From an uncultured Collinsella sp. (GTDB taxonomy: Bacteria; Actinomycetota; Coriobacteriia; Coriobacteriales; Coriobacteriaceae): a stretch of 7,937 nucleotides of DNA. Position 1 is the stretch's first letter; the number at the start of each line of letters is the position of its first letter. The stretch covers positions 1 through 7,937 of the forward strand of contig CABRWN010000101.1 in the NCBI GenBank assembly GCA_902474645.1. The letters run 5' to 3'. Positions 1-3,581 of this stretch are shown here, piece after piece. The notes beneath the pieces were generated by a model. The model worked only from the letters and a program-made list of their open reading frames with translations. It was not told where the DNA came from and ran no database searches. A program made the position numbers and the translations under genes.

Positions 1-65
1 TGAATGTGGGAGGTGTTCGGATAAAGTCGATAATCAAGGCATTCGAGGAGCTAGAATATCGCCGC

Positions 66-94
66 TTGCACAGGCGGGGAGTCTCCCCTATAAT
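66..94 (+). promoter_or_regulatory. Promoter of the tRNA-Pro/tRNA-Gly operon
   Basis: A -35 box TTGCAC (66-71) and a perfect -10 box TATAAT (89-94) are separated by exactly 17 bp. Transcription should begin near position 101, about 45 bases before the first tRNA. The spacer contains a perfect dyad, GGGGA-GTC-TCCCC (76-88), directly against the -10 box. A small dyad AAGGT-TTAG-ACCTT (116-129) lies in the leader before the tRNA. The boxes are read directly from the sequence; promoter activity is inferred from their quality and from the two tRNAs downstream. Confidence 0.85.
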
Positions 95-145
95 TTCCTT
101 CGCTTTGGGACACGCAAGGTTTAGACCTTAGCTGCTCAACACCTT

Positions 146-222
146 CGGGACGTGGCGCAGTTTGGTAGCGCGCCTGCTTTGGGAGCAGGATGTCGCAGGT
201 TCAAATCCTGTCGTCCCGACCA
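146..222 (+). tRNA. tRNA-Pro (anticodon UGG)
   Basis: This is a complete 77-base cloverleaf. The 7-bp acceptor stem CGGGACG/CGTCCCG pairs perfectly and the discriminator base is A219, followed by an encoded CCA (220-222). The anticodon stem CCTGC/GCAGG closes the loop TTTGGGA (178-184), giving anticodon TGG at 180-182. The T arm reads GCAGG-TTCAAAT-CCTGT. It reads proline codons CCA and CCG, and probably others by wobble. It is followed after six bases by tRNA-Gly, and the two are evidently cotranscribed. Confidence 0.97.
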
Positions 223-228
223 TATCTT

Positions 229-302
229 GCGGGCGTAGTTCAATGGTAGAACCCCAGCCTTCCAAGCTGATGACGCGGGTTCGATTCCCGTCGCCCGCTC
301 CA
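229..302 (+). tRNA. tRNA-Gly (anticodon UCC)
   Basis: This is a complete 74-base cloverleaf with acceptor stem GCGGGCG/CGCCCGC, discriminator T299 and encoded CCA (300-302). The anticodon loop CTTCCAA (259-265) gives anticodon TCC at 261-263. The outermost anticodon-stem pair (C254 with A270) is mismatched, and the other four pair. The T arm is GCGGG-TTCGATT-CCCGT. It is the second and last gene of the tRNA operon. A tRNA 3' end is a common integration site, but no second copy of its end is visible in this window. Confidence 0.96.
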
Positions 303-313
303 TAAGATAGATG

Positions 314-349
314 AATGGCTCTGAGTCCTTTTGGGACCAGAGCCATTTT
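314..349 (+). terminator. Intrinsic terminator of the tRNA operon
   Basis: Bases 314-323 (AATGGCTCTG) pair perfectly with 338-347 (CAGAGCCATT). After one bulged A (324) the stem continues GTCC (325-328) with GGAC (334-337), around a TTTTG loop. The 3' arm runs into TTTT (346-349). The stem-plus-T-tract form and its place 12 bases after the tRNA-Gly CCA make it the end of the tRNA transcript. Confidence 0.88.
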
Positions 350-380
350 CATATACATGCCGGGACCCCACATCCCCACC

Positions 381-450
381 TAAGTTGCGGTGAAATACGG
401 ACTGTTTTTTGGCTTTTATGGCCCATGTAGTCCGTATTTCACCGCAACTA
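381..450. repeat. Long palindrome, copy 1 (left of AbiEi-like gene)
   Basis: The arms 383-403 and 429-449 are perfectly complementary over 21 bp (they begin AGTTGCGGTGAAATACGG) around a 25-base centre rich in T on the left side. There is no T-tract immediately after either arm, so it is not a standard terminator. The same arms recur at 1663-1733 with a different centre. The two copies bracket the gene at 635-1636, which suggests a repeat family or a cassette boundary rather than a chance dyad. Its function is unknown; it may be a protein-binding site, an RNA hairpin or a MITE/REP-like element. Confidence 0.8.
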
Positions 451-613
451 TTTGTAAGGTTGGGTTTTGATGCCGTTGGGAGGGTCGTAGCGACCGTCTA
501 CCGAGAGTGGAAATATTTTTTGCAGCTCTGACCTGCGGCGTCAAGCTTTTGGTCAGCTTTTGGCAAGGCCTGCGGACGGAAGCATGCGATAGCGTAATGG
601 TATTCTCTCCGCC
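451..613. other. Non-coding stretch upstream of the AbiEi-like gene
   Basis: With the terminator and palindrome copy 1, this forms a gene-free stretch from 303 to the start of the next gene. It contains a small dyad, GGTCG-TAG-CGACC (483-495), and a direct repeat AGCTTTTGG (544-552 and 555-563). A possible -10 box TATTCT lies at 601-606 but has no good -35 partner. Open frames here on the minus strand show no recognisable protein. No RNA gene is recognised. Confidence 0.5.
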
Positions 614-634
614 GTGATGGTTATGGGGTTGGCC

Positions 635-1636
635 ATGTTCGATAAAGGCAAACATTTTCCGCAGTCATATGCAAGGATGCTATTCTCGGCCGTTGGAATT
701 CATCAAGATGGACAGCTGCTTATAACAATTGATCCTTGGGATGAACGCCGTGCGCGTGAGCTTATGCAGGAAGAGCTCATGCTTCGTCTTTACAACCACG
801 TGTATGCGGATCCGGTCTATTGGAATAATCTTGGGGTTGAAGATCGGATCTTTCAGTTGGCATCCGCTATTGCGGTCGTTGAACCGGATGCTGTGTTTTG
901 CGGATCGACGGCAGCGCTGCTCTACGGCATCGGCTCGGCGTATACGCTTCTGGATAAAGTGCAAGTGCTGCTGCGACGGTCTACAAGGCGTGATACGTAT
1001 GAGTTCGTTGAGTACAAGCGCTGGCGCCCGGGCGAGGTATGGCGGCTCGGCCCGTTTACGCTGACAGACCCCTATCGGACGGTGGTCGATATCGCCCGAA
1101 CGAGCGCCTTTCGCTATGCGCTGGGCTATGTCGATGGCTTGGCTCGTGAGTACGATGTCGAACGTGAAGAGCTGCGAGCATATGCGCAGGCAAATTGCCG
1201 AGGGTTGCATGGCATCGCGCGTGCTTTTGACGTTTTTGAGCATATGGACGGCAGGTCAGACAATGGCGGCGAGTCTGAGGCGAGAGCAGCGATGATTCTC
1301 GCTGGGGTTGCCGCGCCCGAGCTTCAAGTTGAGATAACGCGACCGGGAAACGCTGGCTATTATCTAGCAGATTATGGCTGGCAGATGCCAGACGGCTCAT
1401 GGACGCTGGCAGAGCTGCATGGGCTAGGCAAGTTTGAAGACGAGGCTCAAAATGATCCAGAGCGGGCGGCTGCAAAAACGTATCGAGCGGCCCTCATGCG
1501 CGACGCGAACCTTCGCGCCATGGGCCACAACGTCATTCATTTCAAACTCTCGGACACCTACGACGTAGGATCGTTCGGTGCCATGATGCGCGGCTACGGC
1601 ATTCCGACAACAAAACCCTACGCTGACTCCCGATAG
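635..1636 (+). CDS. AbiEi-like protein with VSR-type nuclease-like C-terminal region
   Basis: The 333-residue product resembles the many actinobacterial proteins that join an AbiEi antitoxin-like N-terminal half to a DUF559/VSR-like endonuclease fold. Residues 51-63 (RLYNHVYADPVYW) match the family's winged-helix exit, residues 87-99 (VFCGSTAALLYGI) its 'sAAaLhG' helix, and residues 144-155 its 'DPyRTvvDiAR' segment. In the C-terminal half the likely nuclease residues are E215, D246, E260 and K266. The usual E-x-D appears as E260-L-H262, so one acidic residue is missing. No AbiEii nucleotidyltransferase toxin is adjacent, so this is a solo gene; DNA binding is the likeliest role. In-frame starts also exist at GTG 614, ATG 617 and ATG 623. 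I chose ATG 635 because only it has a purine-rich run (GGGG, 625-628) at a workable distance. The gene lies between two copies of one palindrome and converges on the toxin-antitoxin pair. Confidence 0.7.
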   Translation: MFDKGKHFPQSYARMLFSAVGIHQDGQLLITIDPWDERRARELMQEELMLRLYNHVYADPVYWNNLGVEDRIFQLASAIAVVEPDAVFCGSTAALLYGIGSAYTLLDKVQVLLRRSTRRDTYEFVEYKRWRPGEVWRLGPFTLTDPYRTVVDIARTSAFRYALGYVDGLAREYDVEREELRAYAQANCRGLHGIARAFDVFEHMDGRSDNGGESEARAAMILAGVAAPELQVEITRPGNAGYYLADYGWQMPDGSWTLAELHGLGKFEDEAQNDPERAAAKTYRAALMRDANLRAMGHNVIHFKLSDTYDVGSFGAMMRGYGIPTTKPYADSR

Positions 1637-1662
1637 CGAAATCGTTCGCAGCCAACCTTCAA

Positions 1663-1733
1663 TAAGTTGCGGTGAAATGCGGACTGTTGAGGCCTTTAAA
1701 GGCATAAATCAGTCCGTATTTCACCGCAACTTA
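1663..1733. repeat. Long palindrome, copy 2 (between convergent genes)
   Basis: Arms 1663-1686 and 1710-1733 are complementary over 24 bp except for one G1679/T1717 position, which would still pair as G-U in RNA. The outer end is the symmetric TAAGTTGCGG...CCGCAACTTA. The centre holds its own perfect palindrome GCCTTTAAAGGC (1692-1703), unlike the centre of copy 1. It lies 27 bases after the AbiEi-like stop and 14 bases beyond the PIN-toxin stop, so transcripts from both sides would contain it. It could end or protect both messages, but neither side has a T-tract. Confidence 0.82.
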
Positions 1734-1746
1734 GGGTGGGATGGGG

Positions 1747-2244
1747 TTAGCTGCGGGGGCGGTGGCGGAGCTTGTCGATGGTGGAGTCGGTGCTGTGGCC
1801 GCGGGCGTCGGTGCTGTGACTGCGGGCTTCGGCGGCGCGGTCGCGGGTTTCGGCGGCGGTTTGGCGTTTGCGGCGGTAATCGATCATGCCTTGGATGATG
1901 GGCTTGCCAAAGCTCACGACATCATCGTTGTAGATGGCGGTTCGGGCTGCGAGGAGGCAGTCGGTAAAGTCCATATGGGTCTTGCCAAAGAGTTTGACGG
2001 CAAGGGCGACAACGGTGGACTCGTCGACCATGACGTCATCGAGCAACCTCTTCATGGCCGTAGCAATCTCAACGCGGGGAACCTTATAGACGTCGCGCAG
2101 CGTGACCACGACGCGCGTAATGATTTCGGGGTAGACGCGAGCGGTGCGCGTGGCGATGGCCTTGGCGGCACGCGGTGACAGGACCTCGTCGTCGTCGAGC
2201 AGATAGCACAGGATGACGGTCTCGTCGATGATGGTGCTACTCAT
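1747..2244 (-). CDS. PIN-domain toxin-like protein (VapC-type), degenerate active site
   Basis: The 165-residue product has the order of a PIN ribonuclease domain (residues 3-121): IIDETVILCYLLDDDE at the first strand, a helical middle ending VYKVPRVEIATAMKRLL, then HMDFTDCLLAAR and VVSFGKPI. PIN toxins normally carry four acidic residues. Here D7 and D92/D95 are present, but the glutamate expected in the '-EVV-' helix is R44 and the last aspartate (usually TFD) is G113. The protein may therefore be a weak, altered or inactive nuclease. Residues 128-165 form a polar, basic tail not typical of the family, containing two HSTD repeats. The ATG at 2244 overlaps the antitoxin end by 8 bases (ATGAGTAG), implying translational coupling. 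With the upstream antitoxin it forms a type II toxin-antitoxin pair. Confidence 0.75.
   Translation of the reverse strand: MSSTIIDETVILCYLLDDDEVLSPRAAKAIATRTARVYPEIITRVVVTLRDVYKVPRVEIATAMKRLLDDVMVDESTVVALAVKLFGKTHMDFTDCLLAARTAIYNDDVVSFGKPIIQGMIDYRRKRQTAAETRDRAAEARSHSTDARGHSTDSTIDKLRHRPRS
1786..1827. repeat. Tandem 21-bp repeat in the PIN-toxin tail
   Basis: Two adjoining 21-base units (1786-1806 and 1807-1827) both begin GTCGGTGCTGTG and differ at two positions. They lie in frame in the C-terminal tail of the PIN protein and encode a seven-residue repeat containing HSTD on the minus strand. The repeat number is likely to vary between strains by slippage. Confidence 0.75.
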
Positions 2245-2560
2245 GGATATCTACTTCCTCGGGCCCCAAAATCGAATCGTCGCTTTCTGTGGCAAGGTAC
2301 TCAATCCAGGCATTGCGCTCCTCGGCGCGGCGATTGGGGTCACCATATGCTTTGAGCGATCCATAGGCGGCGGTGCCGTCCTTTGAGCGCACGGCGACCG
2401 GCTGAAAGGGAAGTTTGCGCATCAAAATGCTCTGCGCGACAAAAAGACGGACGGCCTCGGCGAGCGATGTGCCCATGGCGTCGTAGAGGCGCTCGGCATG
2501 CTGTTTGTCCTCTTCGCGAATGCGCACCTGCAGGATGGCTCGTTTTTGCGTCGATGACAT
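2237..2560 (-). CDS. RelB/DinJ-family antitoxin
   Basis: The 107-residue product begins with a ribbon-helix-helix DNA-binding domain: strand residues 9-15 (ILQVRIR), helix A about 16-29 and helix B about 32-48 (SLAEAVRLFVAQ). It ends in LPFQ, the usual RelB/DinJ signature. Residues 52-107 are charged and probably form the extended toxin-binding part. The start chosen is ATG 2560, five bases after a strong GGGAGGG Shine-Dalgarno; an adjoining GTG at 2563 is in frame but too close to it. Its last codons overlap the PIN-toxin start. Antitoxins of this family repress their own operon by binding dyads near the promoter, and one candidate dyad lies upstream (2592-2616). RelB/DinJ proteins usually pair with RelE/YafQ toxins, so the PIN partner is a mixed pairing. 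Confidence 0.85.
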   Translation of the reverse strand: MSSTQKRAILQVRIREEDKQHAERLYDAMGTSLAEAVRLFVAQSILMRKLPFQPVAVRSKDGTAAYGSLKAYGDPNRRAEERNAWIEYLATESDDSILGPEEVDIHE

Positions 2561-2585
2561 CACTGCCCTCCCTTAGCTAGCGTGC

Positions 2586-2616
2586 AATATAGTCGGTCAA
2601 ATGCGGCATAGCCGAC
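2586..2616 (-). promoter_or_regulatory. Candidate promoter/operator of the toxin-antitoxin pair
   Basis: Read on the minus strand, TATATT (2591-2586) is a fair -10 box that would start transcription about 20 bases before the antitoxin ATG. The matching -35 position has no good consensus. A dyad GTCGG (2592-2596)/CCGAC (2612-2616) covers the region where the -35 box should be. This suits autorepression by the ribbon-helix-helix antitoxin, but the assignment rests on position and symmetry only. Confidence 0.35.
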
Positions 2617-2629
2617 ATCTTAGAATCTT

Positions 2630-2668
2630 ATAACCATTACTTTATTTTACTCAAGTAAATAACCATTA
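2630..2668. promoter_or_regulatory. AT-rich palindrome bracketed by direct repeats
   Basis: The direct repeat ATAACCATTA occurs at 2630-2639 and 2659-2668, spaced 29 bases, close to three helical turns. Between the copies is a perfect palindrome TTTACT-CA-AGTAAA (2646-2659). The composition differs sharply from the flanking genes. The arrangement resembles a binding region for a regulator or nucleoid protein acting on one or both divergent operons. No specific regulator can be named. Confidence 0.35.
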
Positions 2669-2783
2669 ACACGAATACAAGCGTAGTACATCCAAAGTGA
2701 GAGCGCGTAAAAATCTCTGAGGCGTACGCATGTAATACACTCACCTTTATATCCTATTGAGAATAATTCCAACCTGCCAAAAC

Positions 2784-2846
2784 CCCTGCAATACACCCGT
2801 ATTGCAGGGCTTATGCTCAAGTTTGCCCCCTGCAACTGCGTATATT
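2784..2846 (+). promoter_or_regulatory. Candidate operator and promoter of the hydN-fdhF-hyf operon
   Basis: A perfect 11-bp inverted repeat, CCCTGCAATAC (2784-2794)/GTATTGCAGGG (2799-2809), has a 4-base loop. A third copy of the half-site CCCTGCAA lies at 2828-2835, in the same direction as the first and 44 bases from it. TATATT (2841-2846) follows as a possible -10 box, with only a poor match where a -35 box should be. A weak core promoter beneath repeated half-sites suits a regulated, activator-dependent promoter. No sigma-54 type -24/-12 element was seen. On the minus strand the inverted repeat is followed by GTTTTGG, so a terminator role in that direction cannot be excluded. Confidence 0.4.
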
Positions 2847-2911
2847 CAACCTGTATACCGTTGGAGAAATTCTACCGAGTGCCTGTTTCGCCGCATGCAT
2901 TCGATACGCCG

Positions 2912-2962
2912 ATGCCGGACCACGGGCGGTCCGGGGCAACGTCGACAGGGTCTCTCCGGCAT
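2912..2962 (+). promoter_or_regulatory. Structured hydN leader with two exclusive stems
   Basis: Stem A is CCGGACC (2915-2921) with GGTCCGG (2928-2934), 7 bp around a 6-base loop. Stem B is ATGCCGGA (2912-2919) with TCCGGCAT (2955-2962), 8 bp, and it uses the same left-hand bases. The two cannot form together. Stem B ends 7 bases before the ribosome binding site AGGAGGGAG (2970-2978). The form suggests leader control. Molybdenum-cofactor riboswitches are known before molybdoenzyme genes, but I cannot confirm that consensus here. Confidence 0.35.
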
Positions 2963-2986
2963 GGGATTCAGGAGGGAGTGAACAAC

Positions 2987-3505
2987 ATGGGCAATAAACG
3001 AGTCGTAGCCGATTCTTCGCGCTGCATTGGGTGCCAAACCTGTATGGCGGCGTGCATCGAGGCACACGATATTCCCGGCAACATCGCCGCACCTCGCTTG
3101 CGCGTAACGCGCACCTACGAGATCTCCGCGCCGGTGGCATGTCACCACTGCGAGGACGCTCCGTGCGCGAAGGCCTGTCCTACGGGCGCCTTGTTCTTTG
3201 ATCCAAAGAACCATCGTATCGGCGTCAACGAGGACAACTGCATCGGCTGCAAGAGCTGCGTCATGGCATGCCCCTTTGGCGCCGTGAGCGTGGCGACCAC
3301 GCAGGTCCCCGTCTTGATGGGTGACGTGCGCGTGGGTTCGCAGACCAAGAGCTTCGTGCTCAAGTGCGACCTGTGCGTGGACCGTCCCGGCGGTCCGGCG
3401 TGTGCCGAGGCGTGCCCGACCAAGGGCCTCACCCTGGTAGACGAGGAGCGCCTGGCAGAACTGACTGCCGAGCGTGCCCGCGCCACCATCGAAAACGAGG
3501 CGTAA
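2987..3505 (+). CDS. hydN: HydN-like four-cluster [4Fe-4S] electron-transfer protein
   Basis: The 172-residue soluble protein carries 16 cysteines arranged for four [4Fe-4S] clusters: C13/C16/C19/C23, C52/C55/C60/C64, C85/C88/C91/C95 and C127/C130/C139/C143. Order and length fit HydN of E. coli (about 175 residues), a partner of formate dehydrogenase H. It should carry electrons from FdhF towards the hydrogenase in the cytoplasm. There is no signal peptide. Start ATG 2987 follows AGGAGGGAG at a normal distance; GTG 2978 is in frame but overlaps that site. It is the first gene of the operon, 76 bases before fdhF. A HycB-like name is also possible because the families are close, and the position beside fdhF favours HydN. 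Confidence 0.85.
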   Translation: MGNKRVVADSSRCIGCQTCMAACIEAHDIPGNIAAPRLRVTRTYEISAPVACHHCEDAPCAKACPTGALFFDPKNHRIGVNEDNCIGCKSCVMACPFGAVSVATTQVPVLMGDVRVGSQTKSFVLKCDLCVDRPGGPACAEACPTKGLTLVDEERLAELTAERARATIENEA

Positions 3506-3581
3506 ACGGCCGGCCATACAGGCCCAATGATTGTCAAATAAGAACCGAGTATTCGGTAGCAGAGAAAGGAAGGAGGGTGTC

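Larger units (their letters stand above)
2561..2986. other. Divergent intergenic regulatory region without genes
   Basis: This 426-base stretch separates the minus-strand toxin-antitoxin pair from the plus-strand formate hydrogenlyase operon. I see no protein or known RNA gene. About 2580-2870 is AT-rich against its GC-rich surroundings and holds dyads and repeated half-sites. From about 2870 it becomes GC-rich and foldable, ending in the hydN ribosome binding site AGGAGGGAG (2970-2978). The frame of hydN stays open back to 2813, but those 58 extra codons look non-coding. Short minus-strand frames here also lack a good start site. Confidence 0.7.

Noticed and set aside
128..379. 83-residue minus-strand frame over the tRNA genes
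   Set aside because: It covers two complete tRNAs and their terminator, so it is not a protein gene.
381..1733. CRISPR array from the repeated arms
   Set aside because: There are only two palindromes, 1.2 kb apart with a gene between them, and no regular spacers.
1741..2178. 145-residue Gly/Ala/Val-rich frame opposite the PIN toxin
   Set aside because: It is the shadow of the PIN gene, which has a clear domain and an overlapping antitoxin start.
2784..2809. Plus-strand intrinsic terminator
   Set aside because: No T-tract follows on the plus strand and no plus-strand gene ends just upstream; an operator fits better.
2647..2835. 62-residue minus-strand frame in the AT-rich intergenic region
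   Set aside because: It begins with TTG, has no ribosome binding site and runs through dyads and half-sites.
2813..2986. N-terminal extension of hydN by 58 codons
   Set aside because: The ferredoxin-type fold starts at 2987 with a good ribosome binding site; the upstream frame has no conserved sequence and lies over leader structure.
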